Notes: generated by a model not told the origin, from the letters alone. Shown: positions 21,288 to 33,356, counted from the stretch's first letter. The stretch is DNA of 64,000 bases from Thelonectria olida (GCA_020736575.1 JAGPYM010000005.1:1550001-1614000); one strand, 5' to 3'. Numbers and translations: made by a program.

Positions 21288-23481
21288 ATGCACAACGAAC
21301 AATCAACTGAATATTTATTACTTCTCCTCTCGGACTCGTCAACGTCCGCACCACAGGACAGCGCAAGCATAAGCATTACGACCCATCCAAAGCCCGCCGC
21401 TGAATCAAAATGGGGTGTAGGATGGAGGACGCTGTCTTCGATTGTCTTCTTTTACATTTTGGGTGCGTATCTGGGTAGTTGACTAGATAATAGTCCCTGT
21501 CATCCAATTAGGTACTGTAATTGCTGACTTTATTCTGTTCTTTTCCTCCCCAGCACTCGTTATTGCCGCTACTCACTTAGCAGTGTTCCAGAAACTTGAT
21601 GGTCGACTCACCGACGAGGAGGGACTCCCACCACAAACTTATATTGCAGCCCTCTCGACATTCCTCGTCAATGCTTTCGGGACGAGCCTTGTTGTTTGCC
21701 TTGGAGTTGCCTTCACCCAGTACTTATGGCACTTATTTCGGACTCAGCCAATGACGGTCAGTGATGTCGAGACCCTCTATGGCATGCAGTCAAATCCATT
21801 CGCTCTCCTTTCTTGGAGTTTATGGACGGGTGCGCCAATTGTGTGTCTAACGGCATCAACTATCTTACTTCTGTCAATCGCGAAAATCTTTCCACCAGGT
21901 GCCCTTACCGTGGTCACAAGGAATTTTACAAGCACCCCCAATCACATTGTCCCCACGTTCAAGCCTGACTGCGATGGAGATGCCGCGGTTTCAATGGAAC
22001 TACTTGCCCTTTTTGCCTACATGGATGACATTTCGTGGTATGAATACCTGTATGGTTTCTTCTCATTCTCCCTCCCTCTTGACCTATCTAACATAAACAG
22101 AGGGCTAGATCCCCTTCTAGCGAGAGTGACGGAGAATACTTTGTCTATGGGCGAAGTTATGGCTTCGACATCTCCATGCGGACCAAACTGTACCTACCAC
22201 ATAGCTTTCGAGGGTCCTTATTTTCAATGCAAACTGTTTACCAGAATTGTCCTCGAGAGCCCCTATACCATAGGTGGCTACACCGTCTACAAATACTATT
22301 CAAGTGGTTATTCCCCAGACACGATGGGTGACCAGCCCCCCTGGTACACACCCGACCCTTTGGTGCGCCCAAAGGACGAAAAAGATGAAGGGAATATAAC
22401 TGTTGCATTTCCCCACTTTATCATGGAAGTGAGGCATCCCATTGGCCTCCAGAAATCCACTGTTAATACAACTTATGAGCTGGTATCCAATATGTCTCAT
22501 CTTCAATGCCAGCCTGCAACAGTCACGTATCAACTCAACGTGAGCTTCAACAACGGAATACGGTCACTCTCCAATACACTACTGGACGACATTCGATTGC
22601 TTTCTGACATTCCTAACCTAAATGCTACACTGTCAGATCTCTCTACCGATACAGAGGCTGAAACACCACCTATCGAATATCGAATCTGTTCGCTCTAACG
22701 GATTCCGGGGCAAGAGCACTCAGAGGCGTTCGCCCCATGATTGTATTTTCCGATCAGGAAAAGAAGAACGAAACGAAGGTCATTACTCTCACCAATGGGA
22801 CACAAGTAGAAGTTGAGCAAGCTGGCCCCATGCAGTTCAGTTTGTCCCAATTGGGAGGACTTGGTGAGTGAAGTGCTGTCCCACCACGCATGACTGAACT
22901 TGGTGATTGACCGTCGTATAGATACTGATAAAAGCACAATCGGCTTCACACGGTTTAACAAGAACCGCGATAAACCATCAGCGGCTGGGTTTCCCGACTT
23001 AGAAAACTCGGTAGAGATCCTAAACAACGCATTAGCTAATGCAACAATATCAGCCCTGCACACCTATCTCTACTGGAACACAACAGAAAATGCAACGATA
23101 CTGACATCACGCACTTTCTACTCATTCTCTAATCCAATCAGCCTCTATCTGTCCTACGGAATCTCACTACTTATAGCACTGCCCTTTGCTATTCTTGGGG
23201 TCGTTGCATTGCATAAGAATGGAGTCACAGCATTAGGCAGTAGCTTTCTACAGGTTCTTATGACTACGACAGCAAGTCAGAGGCTTAACATGATAGCTGC
23301 TGGAGGTGCACTGGGTGGCGATGAGAATATTCCCAGTAATCTGAAGGATGCACGCATCTTGTTTGGAGAGTTAGATAGCTCGCCTGACAGAGATAGCACA
23401 GTCAAACGTGCTGGCTTTGGGTTCGATGACGAGGTGGTTCCGCTGAGAAAGGGAGGACGGTATGGAACAAAACTTGAATAA
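21288..23481 (+). CDS. Multi-pass membrane glycoprotein of a fungus-specific family, with a frame break
   Basis: Recognisable exons are 21288-21462, 21554 to about 22687, about 22717-22863 and 22922-23481, roughly 670 residues. Membrane helices are near residues 48-68 (spanning the first intron), 85-111, 145-162 and, close to the C-terminus, YLSYGISLLIALPFAILGVVAL. Between helices 3 and 4 lies a long sequon-rich region (NFTST, NCTY, NITV, NTTY, NMSH, NVSF, NATL), so this part is probably outside the cell. Fungal proteins of this shape are often misnamed formylmethionine deformylase-like; no deformylase motif is present. Near 22690 the frame changes from one ending at a TAA to one carrying GVRPMIVFSDQEKK. 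A 29-nt GT..AG gap (22688-22716) would restore it but is shorter than normal introns; a one-base deletion is the alternative. Confidence 0.62.
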
Positions 23482-23819
23482 GTCTTATGCATGTTCAAAC
23501 GATAGAGTTGGTATCGTATATAATAGACTCGGCTATTCATATGTTGCGCTGCTAGTTTGCTCTGGCACTCTCACTTTGAACAGTCAGTTAACGTAAAACT
23601 GAGCTTCGTGAGATGAGGGAATTGAAGCCATATGTGTAGGACCTAAATGCTGCAAACAGCACGATGGTTAAATTGAACCGGTTGATAGTCTTCATAATGT
23701 TACAATGTCAGAGTAGCATACGGTTGAGAGGATGATGTGATCTACTCAAAGTCTTTGGGGTCATCTCTTCGGAAATATTCGTGCTTCAGTAGTATTGCTA
23801 GATTAGACAAGTACTTTGC
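23482..23819. other. Intergenic, no gene seen
   Basis: This lies between the membrane glycoprotein gene and the TPR fragment, which converge here. Nothing else is recognised. Confidence 0.5.
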
Positions 23820-24119
23820 TCAATTCGCATCACTATCTGGCTTCATATTGCATGCTTGTCGACCAACTTGAATTGCTTTTGTTAGATCGGCAACGGTTAC
23901 GATCCGTCGGTATCTCCGACTTAATTGGATGCCCAAGTTGCTGAGGCACGTCGCTGCATCAAGATACTCGTCATCGTCCTCAACACGATCGCAGACCGTT
24001 TGCAGAACCGTAGTGGCCTCTTGGAGTTTAGTCATGGACCTAGTTTTCACGTATCGATCGCCTGTCCGGATCGCATCGAGAGTTGTTTGTTTGACTTGAA
24101 TGTCCTCTGGATCAGACAT
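23820..24119 (-). pseudogene. N-terminal TPR fragment of a TPR-CHAT-type protein
   Basis: An open frame of 99 residues starts MSDPEDIQVKQTTLDAIRTG and then shows TPR-like units: LQEATTVLQTVCDRVEDDDE, CLSNLGIQLSRRY, and ADLTKAIQVGRQA. In fungal TPR-CHAT proteins these repeats (D-L-x-x-A-I-x-x-x-R-x-A) recur ten or more times before the protease domain. Here a TGA follows the second unit. The fragment has the same orientation and lies on the upstream side of the CHAT remnant at 20335-20958, so both may derive from one gene. A short independent expressed protein cannot be excluded. Confidence 0.5.
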
Positions 24120-24293
24120 AATGGCAAAGAAGTCTGAAGATGAAATGTTGAAGGAAAGAAGGCTGAGAGTAAAAGCCCTCAAGCTAACATAGATGATAGC
24201 TTAGGTGATATACAGTCTCTACCCCGCCTTTGCCTCCTTGAACGAAGTGATATTGCACACATTCAATCTTTAAGTATCCTATGTCTTATTGAA

Positions 24294-25352
24294 TTACGCC
24301 TCTTTTAGCACATTGTCGATAAATTCGAGAGCTTTACCATAAGCCTCAACGGAGCCCTTCCATGGCTTTGAAGAATTCATGTCAAAGAGACCGTGTGGTC
24401 CATCCTCGACCAGGAACAACTCCGTCTTCACACCAAGCTCCTTGAGTTGCTCATAGTGATCTACGCTTTCTTGGGGAAGCACCACCTCATCACCCGTCCC
24501 GTGAACAAAAGCGGAAGGAGGATAATCCTCTGTCACGAATAGCTGTACGAAACCGGGTTTGAGATCTTCAGGGATTGCGGCGGCTCGTTGCGAATAGTCG
24601 ATGGCGTTGAGCCGAGCGCCGAGGCCAGGATGACCCAAGGCGCCGTCGAGAAAGGTACCGTCCAACTCCCAACGCACAGTCAGCGCAAAACGGGCCGACA
24701 TGCCCCCAGCTGGAGGGTCCTGGCTAACCACCGTCTTGTCCGCGAGGATTTCAGGGACTCGATCGAGATCCACAAACTTGGCGATGCTCGTTGGAGGCCG
24801 AGCTCTTGTCCAGTGATCTAGAAGCCAGTTTCCGCCCGTGCCAAAGCCTGTGAGAAGCGCGGCTGGTTTGGGTTCGGCATAGACACACGCCGCTCGAGCG
24901 GAGTATGCGCCGGCAGAGAATCCCGTCACGGCGATGCGAGCAGTGTCAATCGATGCGGACTCGGGGAGTGCCTTTGCAAACACTTCTCCGCTGAGGAATT
25001 TGAACAGGGCCTTTGCATCATCGATCTGGTCGAGCGCAGTGCATGGATGGCACAGCCTATAATCTGCCGAAATGAAGATGTACCCCTTATCCTGAGAGTG
25101 ATCTATTGGCTTGCAGTTAGCCATTGTGGTCTACATAGGACTTCGTGGCAGCTTACCGTATAACCAACGTGGAAACTGACCGTCCCGTCGAGATCCAGCA
25201 GTCATGCCCCCTCCATGGTAGTAGATCACGACGGGCAAGGCCCCCTTCGCGTTTGGGGGTAAATAATAGTCAAGTTTGATATCATGATCTTCTACAGTGC
25301 TGTAGACTAGGGTCTGGCCTCCCTCGGGCAGTTGCGGCTTCCAGATTGACAT
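24294..25352 (-). CDS. Alpha/beta hydrolase (esterase/lipase, HSL-like)
   Basis: Exons 25352-25157 and 25102-24294 encode 334 residues; the 54-nt intron has GTAAGC and TAG. The oxyanion-hole motif YYHGGGM (HGGG) lies near residue 46. The nucleophile elbow VTGFSAGAYSA (GxSxG) lies near residue 127. An acid residue in FVHGTGDEVVLP and the catalytic His in DGPHGLFDM complete a plausible Ser-Asp-His triad. There is no signal peptide, so the enzyme is probably cytosolic. Relatives hydrolyse short-chain esters or lactones; the substrate is unknown. Confidence 0.86.
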
Positions 25353-27544
25353 TTTATCCTAAGTATCAATCCGACGGGATACTTTGGTGATGGTAAAGAT
25401 GTGAAGAAGGACAGTGTTTTGTTTCCAGTATACCCAGAGCGGCCTCGTTCCATATGTATCCCCAGTTCGCCTCGGCTTTCCTATTTGCGGGGTTGATGAT
25501 GGCCTGAGCATCTTGACGTTAGGAAGACCGTTCCGGACTTATTCGGAGCGCCGAGGAATCCACTTCTCTGCAAGCTGGAACCTTGATGATGACGCGTCCA
25601 CTGGGGATAGCAGAGTGGTTGATTGGTATAAACGATCTGCGTAGAGGGAAATGGTTGGGGGTTTTCTATCTGAATAGCACCGGTTTATAAGAGTCTATAT
25701 GGATATCTAGCCACTGGCTGATATAGTAGTACTTGCTAAAGGTCTGGTTTGCCTTTGCAATAAGCCATACGCTCTGAACCATTTGGCCCTTTTCGGAACG
25801 AAATTCATGAACATCTTTATTCATCCAAGACTCTAGGAGTACTTGGGAGCTCAGCCAGAAGTCTTATGGCCCGGCACCAGTTCACTTACATGTAGGTATA
25901 GGGCAAACAACTTCGCAGTATTCATGAGAATTTTCTCTAATCCAAGCTTGCAGTATTGTCTGTCTTGAATGAGGCAATGGAATAACAAGTCATACAACTC
26001 ATTTCTAACACACCCATGGCACAACAGCTGAGCAAATATTCAGTATTCCAAAAGATCTATGCAGACAACTTAGAACTCAGTTTCTTAATTCGTAGTCCCT
26101 AAAGGCGTGCGGCTATAGTCGTCCCTTAGGCTAAGCCTGATGATGTGCTAGCAGAAAACGACATCATTCTTGTGATATTTTGGGGAAGTTATACATTCGC
26201 GAGACAGGCCCCGATGCTTATCATTACTACCTGGCCGAGCATATCCTTAGCTTGCTTGTCGGTGGGCACTCATAGTCGCTGGGCTGCCGGGGCACCGGAA
26301 GCTTTTTGATAGCTGGGGCTGATTCATACATTTCTCGGATCTTGTCAGGATCTTCATAGGTAATAAACCAAAGATTATCTAAAAAGCTATGAGGGACGGG
26401 CATCTTCCAAGTCGGATCCAGCGGAGTGCCTTCAGGCCCTAAATCGGCCCAGACAGAGGCAGAGACACGCCTGGATGTAGCCCGTACCGCGAATTCCGTA
26501 GGATAGAAATAGCAAAACCTATACTAGTGAGCTCCGTCTTGTGTAAATGCCCTGTTGATGACGGACCATAGACTCGGGCCATCTTTAAAGCACCGTAAGT
26601 CATCGGGGTGCAAAATCTGGTGCTGGCATTATTCTTGCCCCTGGTCCGGCAGCAGCTAGTTTGACATCGCCGACAAGGCGGTTGTGTGGAACATCGAGTC
26701 ATGGGGAGCTGATTTGAATTTCAATGGCAGTGCTTTGAGTTCAATCTCTATTTTGGTGAGAAGACTTTAGATTGAGGACTTCTATTCGCCTCGGGGTAAA
26801 CAATGCGAAAATGTTATGAGGGAAGGAAAGAGATAAGATGCTGTAAGAGGTGCTAGTGGGAGGGTAGGAATTTCAATATCTTTCTCTACTAATATGCATT
26901 AATATATTATTTTTTTAGTTCGTTCTTCTTGTGATTTATACAAGAACTCGCGCGTTCTTATCGTCTATTTATCTAGCCTTATTCTGTTAGTTATCTTTTT
27001 GCCTTTGACACTTACTTAGTAACACATTCATACCGCCAAATACGTTTTATTAGCAGTTCATATTGCGACTGTGAACGTCCGGATTGTGCGTGTGTATTCA
27101 TTCATACCCTGTGCGGCAGGGTCCTAACTGAATTGCGCATTATAGTCCAAAGTGCTTAGAAATACAAACTAGAATCTCGACAGGTTGACGCCATCCCTCC
27201 CGCACCTTGTCGTATGCAGTTGGTTGCGTTGATAGCGCAATCGCGTGTCCCCATGACTCCATTTTCTCCCCAAATCGTGCAGGCAGCGGAGCTCCTCCAT
27301 TGGAGGGCGTCCGAGGGGAACAAGGCTCGGCCCCGATGGTGCAATACACTTGTGAGGAGAAACCGGGGGGTTTCGAAATGGGATTAATAATTGAGCTCCT
27401 CTGGTTATCTATATATGTCTACGTTAACCTGCTTCAAGCTTGAGGTGAGTTGGTATCTACACCACATTGCTGTTACATCTGCCATACTGGGTTCTGCCAA
27501 CACCTAAAGAAACATAATTACCTACCTACTCACAAGAGTCAAAC
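25353..27544. other. AT-rich gene-poor stretch with one coding-like relic
   Basis: The 2.2 kb between the hydrolase and the glutathione transferase is visibly AT-rich, with runs such as TATTATTTTTTTAG near 26905. Apart from the coding-like remnant at 26227-26535 I see no gene. The right end is the GST promoter. Confidence 0.5.
26227..26535 (-). pseudogene. Coding-like fragment of unknown family
   Basis: On the minus strand a stop-free stretch of about 98 codons ends at 26227. It reads in part PTEFAVRATSRRVSASVWAD, then PLDPTWKMPVPHSFLDNLWF, ITYEDPDKIREMYESAPAIK and KLPVPRQPSDYE. The composition and Pro/acidic/aromatic pattern look like real protein, unlike the surrounding AT-rich DNA. A stop precedes it and no start or complete exon chain is clear. 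It could be the last exon of a multi-exon gene or a relic. I do not recognise the family. Confidence 0.3.
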
Positions 27545-28363
27545 ATGAGTTCTCAAGCTGCGGCAGATATTACCCTCTACACCAACCATCGGTGCCCATG
27601 TATGTCACCTCTCACATTTGGCTTGACGACGTCCCTTGCTCATGCATAATCCATCCTGCCAGGGGCTCATCGGGCACATATCGTCCTTGCCGAACTCGGC
27701 ATTCCCTTCAAGGAAGAAATCATTGACCTAGACGTCCCCCGTTCTCCCGAGTACTTGAAAGTGAACCCCCGCGGCCAAGTCCCAACCCTGGTCTACAACG
27801 ACGAGGTCATCAGGGAATCTGCCATCGTGGCCCAGTTCCTGGCCGATGCGTACCCATCGCACCTCGTCCCCTCGACATCTGACTCCAACGGGCCTCTCAT
27901 CCGCGCCAGAATTGCCTTCTTCGTCGACTCATGGTTCACCAGAGTGCAGTCTCACTACGTAAAGGCCGTCTACTCCAAGTCGGAGCAGGATACCCAAGAC
28001 GCATCGAAGGAGCTCGTTGCTGCTGTGGAAAAGGAGATCGAGCCGCTCCTCGCAGGAGCTGGGCCCTTTTTCGGGGGTCATGAGAAGATCACTCTGGCCG
28101 AGGTTGGCAAAGCCCCTACCATTCCTCGAGATGCTGGCTAACGCCAGATACAGGTACTAACTGCACCCTTTGTCCTTCGCACTCTGAACTTTTCAAAGCA
28201 CGGTGTCATTCCGGCCAGCGTCAATGAGCAACTCGAAAAGGTAGCGCCCAACTTCTATAGCTGGGCGCAAGAAATCGTCAAACACCCAGCCGTGCTCTCC
28301 ATCTACAATGAAGAGACGGTAGTCCAGGTCACCAAGGACAGACAAGCAAAACTCAGGGCTTAA
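27545..28363 (+). CDS. Glutathione S-transferase, omega (GSTO)-like
   Basis: Exons 27545-27599, 27663-28102 and 28154-28363 encode 234 residues. The first intron splits the Trp codon of the active-site motif RCPWAHRAH, which is typical of omega-class and related fungal transferases, with the Cys as catalytic residue. The glutathione-binding part of the thioredoxin fold continues as NPRGQVPTLVYNDEVIRESAIVAQFL (Val-Pro and Glu-Ser). The C-terminal helical domain is complete through HPAVLSIYNEETVVQ. The second intron donor is the weak GTTGGC. The enzyme probably works in the cytosol in thiol transfer, dehydroascorbate reduction or detoxification. Confidence 0.87.
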
Positions 28364-29845
28364 GGGTGGGGACATAGATGTGTTTAATGTTACGTTAAAG
28401 TAGGAAGGAGTGTCAATCCACGTCAATCCTCGTCCCATGGCCTGGAGATGAGAGGGCTGAGCATGAACCAAGTGCACATGGTTTCCATAGCTGCCGAAAG
28501 GAAGGCTTCTTGACAAATCTATATTGTCGATCATTGTTTCCATGATACAGTGCTGTCACTATCATGCCATCACAGAATCCTCCATCTCCATATGCCGACG
28601 GTTAGGGCTACGCTTCTCCTTAAGCATCAGGCCGTCCAAGCCGAGTCAGGCTTGGCACGAACCAAAACAGCAGTGGCAACGTCCCATGCTGTTCCATAAT
28701 TAGTGGATATCTCATCAAGATTTGCAGGATTGAAAGAGTGGCCGTCCGGGATATCGAGCGGCTCGGACGGGATTGCACCAGCACAGGTCAATACAGTGGA
28801 GTTGCAGCCTGGGGATAAAGCAATCCTTCGGAGTAATTATACCAACGGAAGAGCATCACGCAGTAGGGCTGAAGGCACAAGAGTATCCCCAGTTGGAGGT
28901 GGTGTATGGGACGCGTGGACTATGGAGCATCTCACCTCACAACCCGAATTTCGTTCATTAATTGAGACGGGCATGATGATACTGTAGCGAGGGTCCCTAG
29001 GAAAGGGCTCAAATGACCTTACTGTGGCCAGTCTCAATTTCGCCATTGAACGAATGCCGTCCCTTGGGGGCTTTGGATTAATGACAAACAAATGTCCGCT
29101 CCGTGTCCATCAAACTAACTCAAGGAGCTACAGGTTGAATGATCAAGAGGCTGAATCTCCAGAGGTTATTCAAAGTCCCGATTCAAGCTCCTAGCTGCGC
29201 TGTGCTGTGTACATGTAACTACTCGTAACGATCTTATCGATCAGTCCCACAGGGCACTCCCTCTCATCTAACCCTCACTGCTCGCATGCCGCCAAACATA
29301 GACAACAGCTAGTAAATAAACCAGTGGAATCAATCTTTCTTCCATAGACCCACTTCCGGAACCGAAATGGACTCAATCATTCCAGACATGACGTTGAATT
29401 CGAAGGATTGTCTACACGGCACCCAAAGGCACAGCAGGGAGACCCGCCGTGAAGGCTTCATGCCACAACAATACGCGGAAGGATTTTCAATTCATTCAAC
29501 GACCCATCGTGTGTGCTGAACCAAAGTTCTATGCCGGTTATTATCTCGAGAAGTCCGATGAACAAGGGCAAACGTGATCAAGGAAATGGAGTGGAACTAT
29601 TCCTCCTTGCTCCTTCAGCTCCTTGATGTCTTTACGGACGTCCAACTTGCATCCTTCGAAAGTAATGATCCAGAATAGGCTACGACAATATACGACTTGA
29701 TGACGGCTGATTTCTTCTTAATATAAAAGCCATGTCAGGATAGCAATCAACAGTACCATCTTCACTCCAGTCTCACTTCATCACACACAAAGCAGCCATT
29801 CTTTAAACTTATTTTCCTCTCTTTCATTTCTTAGTAACTCTCAGA
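28364..29845. other. Intergenic, no gene seen
   Basis: The short open frames in these 1.5 kb look random. The right end is the promoter and leader of the secreted-protein gene, with a TATA box at 29722. Confidence 0.55.
29722..29728 (+). promoter_or_regulatory. TATA box of the secreted-protein gene
   Basis: TATAAAA lies about 120 bp before the ATG at 29846, followed by a CT-rich leader with CAATC/CACAAA-type start region sequence. Confidence 0.4.
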
Positions 29846-30832
29846 ATGCTCTTCAAAACCGCCATCGCCTTGGCGCTTAGCTCCGGTGCTCTCGCCGCTC
29901 CTCGAGCAGCTACCAGCCCCGAAGAGCTGCGAGCCATCTGGACCTTCAAGAAGGACACTTCTGCCACCTCGGTCAAGGTCTACAGCAGCGACAAGTCGCA
30001 ATTCCACGGCGAAGCTGACGGAAACTCCATCAACGCGGGAAGCTTTGTCCAGTTCCCCATCCGTTTCGACGTCAACGATATTGGCTAGGGCAGTGTCGCC
30101 TTTGGCAACTCTACCTACCTAACCCGTTCCAAGAAGAAGCACTCGGGCGGTGCCGTCTGCCACCGCATCTTCAACCTGGACGAGGCTGAGGTGGACTGTT
30201 GGCTCCCCAACCCCAGCGGCTTCTCGCCCAAGGCCATCGAGGAGCTGTCCGAGGACGAGGCGAATGAGAAGCGCCAGCTGAACGGAGTCATCCCCTGCCA
30301 GCCCCTGGGTCACACGTACCTTGTTGGTGACGGAGACCCCCATCAGAACTACTTTCACAAGCAGATCAGTGTAAGCAACAACATCTAGTGCATCTCATCA
30401 CTGAGCTAGGAACTAACACCAAGACAGGAAACCATCAACTGCGGAGCCGCTCCCTCCTGCTCAGCCGGCTACGAAGAGTCCGAGTCCTTCAGCATCGGCT
30501 TCTCCGTGTCAGCCGAGATCGATGAGTGGCTCACGGGCGGCTTCGATGTGCAAAAGACGTGGGAGACGGGCAACCAGTACACGTGCTACGGAGCCGAGGG
30601 CGACGACGTGTGCATCTGGTACAAGACTGCGCACACGGCGGTGACTGTGCACAACATCTTCACCATGCAGGCGCCGTGCAGCAACCCGTTTGAGACCATC
30701 AGCGACAACATCATTCTCAAGTCGCCCAACTCCAACAACCGCGGCGGTGGCTACTACTGCGTTATTGGAACGTGTCGGGCCAAGGGCGGCAACTACTGGG
30801 ACAACAGCGGCCCTGCTGGTGGCCCTCAGTAG
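29846..30832 (+). pseudogene. Secreted protein of unknown function with one premature stop
   Basis: Exons 29846-30370 and 30428-30832 form a 309-codon frame interrupted by one TAG at 30086-30088 (codon 81). A signal peptide (MLFKTAIALALSSGALAAP) starts the protein. Past the stop, coding character continues without a frame change: CHRIFNLDEAEVDCWLPNPS, then CSAGYEESESFSIGFSVSAE, then WETGNQYTCYGAEGDDVCIW and a Gly/Cys-rich end. Eight or more Cys suggest disulfides in an extracellular protein. I do not recognise the family. The stop could be a recent mutation, a strain polymorphism or a base-call error; no splice pair removes it. Confidence 0.7.
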
Positions 30833-31495
30833 ATTGCATCAATCGAGTGAGGACCTTGGGTGTTGGGTATCTGTGAAGACTCTATTCATTCTTGTAATTC
30901 TTTCAATTCATCATTTTATACTCTTGATTCCCGGGCTCCTTTTCGCTCGCTTACCGTCTGTATCGCCGGAATCCTCCATCCTTCCGAGGCAGGGGCCCTG
31001 TGAAATCTCGGTAGACGAGAAATCGTGTGATTGACGATTATATCAAGATGGAGAATTGAAGATGAAACTATTTGAATTTTGCCTCGAAACAATGGGGTTG
31101 TTGGAATGTGTAAGGTAAGTTCGTCCATTCATAGAGTGAGTGAGTGTGTTTCCTCGTGAGGATTCATATATAGTCGATAACTACCTAAGGGTAGGTAAGT
31201 TATTCGGGAAATACCTCGACCTCTGATGAACATTTCTTATCAGGCATGTAGTTTTGCTTCATTTACCATATCAATCCATCTCTATCCCCGAGGCCGGCGA
31301 TGGCGTGATATCCCACGGCAAAGAGCATCATCATGACATCTCCACCCTCACTCTCCTTTCACTGGCTGCCTTTAAGCCGGCTCGACAAGTGGGGAAGCCG
31401 ACAGCTTTCATGGCTTCATCTCGCCGAGCTTCAGACACTCGAGACATTCTCTTTCCGTCTATTCACTCACTCAATTGGCCTCGTCTCCAGTCGCA
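30833..31495. other. Intergenic / promoter region
   Basis: 3' flank of the secreted-protein gene and a CT-rich leader before the FMO gene. No gene seen. Confidence 0.55.
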
Positions 31496-33053
31496 ATGCC
31501 CGTCAAGCGAGTCGCAGTCATCGGCGCCGGTCCAGCGGGCGCCATCGCAGTCGACGCCCTCGCCCAGGAAAAAGCGTTTGACGTTATTCGCGTCTTTGAG
31601 CGACGTGAAGGAGCCGGAGGATGCTGGTAAGGTTCAAATGACCAGTTCTTTTCCAACCGAGAGAACTCAATGGCTCACGAAACGACGTCCAGGATCGGCG
31701 ACAAGGCTCAACCGCCAACGCTGTCCAACTTGGCCCGTCTGGCAGACCGCTCTGTCGATGTGCCACTGGCTATTCCAGAGACGTTGCCCGCGTATGTCCC
31801 AAAGTCGGACCAGCCGCGCTTTTCAGAGTCGTCCATTTATCCATATCTAGAGACAAACGTCGCCAGCCTGACGATGGAGTATTCCCAAGAGTCTATCCCC
31901 GAGGTTCGCAGTGACTGGTCAATCAACACTCACGGGCCCGAGACTCCGTTCCGGTCTTGGCAAGTTATCCGCGGCTTCATCGAGAGCCTTTTACAGCGGA
32001 ATGGATACGAAGATCTAGTTTCGTACAACACTTGGGTCGAAAAGGTGGAAAAGGTCGGTGCCGAGTGGAAGGTCACATTGAGGAAAGAAGGCAAGCAACT
32101 GGATTATTGGTGGGTTGAGTGGTTTGACGCCGTAGTTGTGGCCAGCGGACATTACTGGGTTCCGTATATCCCAGCGGTAGAAGGGCTTGAAGAATTTGAG
32201 AAGAGCCGCCCAGGGAGCGTATTGCACAGCAAGACGTTTCGAGGGAGGGCCAGTTTCGCGAACAAGGTATGGATGCCGTCGGGCAATGGCTTCTTGAGGG
32301 GCTGATGCTAACAAACCGGCATCGTAGCGAGTCGTCGTTGTCGGAGCTTCAGTGTCAGCAGCAGACATTGCAGTCGATCTGATAGACACGGCCAAGTCCC
32401 CCGTCCACGCCATTGTGCTCGGCCACACAGCCAACGGCTACTTTGGCGACGGAGCCTTCAACCACCCGCGCATCTCCAAACACCCGTCCATCGCCCGCGT
32501 CCGTGGCAGAACCGTCGACCTGATCGACGGCAACTCGATCCCCGATGTCGACCACGTCATCTTCGGAACCGGCTACACCTGGACCCTGCCCTTCCTGCCC
32601 TCGGTCCCCGTGCGAAACAACCGCGTACCCGATCTGTACCAACACGTCGTGTGGCAAAAGGACCCCTCGCTGCTCTTCGTCGGAGCCGTCGGGGCAGGCT
32701 TGACCTTCAAGATCTTCGAGTGGCAGGCCGTGTACGCAGCGCGCCTGCTCGCCGGACGCGCAACGCTCCCCGCGGCCGAGGACATGCAGGCTTGGGAGAC
32801 GGAGCGCATCAAGACGCACGGCGACGGACCCAAGTTCACCGTCGTGTACCCGGACTTCGAGGACTACTTCGACGGGCTGCGGGCATTGGCGGGAGACGGC
32901 GAACCGGGCGTGGGCAGGAACTTGCCCAAGTTCCGGCGGGAGTGGTATCGCGAGTTCTTGTCGGGGACGGATCTGCGCAAGGAGATGTGGCGGCGGAACA
33001 ACGAAGCTGCATGGGCTGAGGAGGAGAAGGCAAAGGCGGCGCCGCGGTTGTGA
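31496..33053 (+). CDS. Flavin-containing monooxygenase (FMO)-like protein
   Basis: Exons 31496-31626, 31693-32266 and 32328-33053 encode 476 residues. The FAD-binding motif VAVIGAGPAGAIA lies at residues 5-17. The NADPH site is VVVVGASVSAADIAVDL, restored across the second intron, which begins GTATGG and ends TAG with a TGCTAACA branch site. VVVASGHYWVPYIP corresponds to the linker between the two nucleotide domains, and FGTGYTWTLPFLP to the ATG-type motif near the C-terminus. Enzymes of this family add oxygen to N or S atoms of small molecules; the substrate is unknown. A 7-bp tandem repeat starts at the stop codon. Confidence 0.88.
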
Positions 33054-33077
33054 TAGAGCATAGAGCATAGAGCATAG
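33054..33077. repeat. 7-bp tandem repeat (TAGAGCA)
   Basis: About three and a half copies of TAGAGCA follow directly after the FMO stop codon. Confidence 0.75.
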
Positions 33078-33356
33078 AGACGTCATGTCACGATATTAGC
33101 GAGAACATGTCAAGATGGATATAGTGTATTCGATCTTGTCCTCGTCGAAGAATCGGTGGTATAGTCAACTGCCTGCATGTCGAGGACTACCGGCCGATGC
33201 AACCGACAAGCTGATGCAACAAACAAAGGCAATTATTCCAATCCAATATCATTATTCGTATTCCAGCGCCAAGCTTCCCTGCAGATAGACAACCTAACGC
33301 CCACGCTGGATTCCAAGCCCAAGTGCAGCAAAAACACGCAAAACAACACAACATGC
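33054..33356. other. Intergenic between convergent genes
   Basis: This holds the 3' flanks of the FMO gene and of the leftward membrane protein gene. It contains one copy of ATATTAGCGAGA at 33093. Confidence 0.5.

Noticed and set aside
32355..33086. 243-codon open frame on the minus strand
   Set aside because: It is antisense to the third exon of the FMO gene, which carries clear family motifs. GC-rich third positions create such long shadows.
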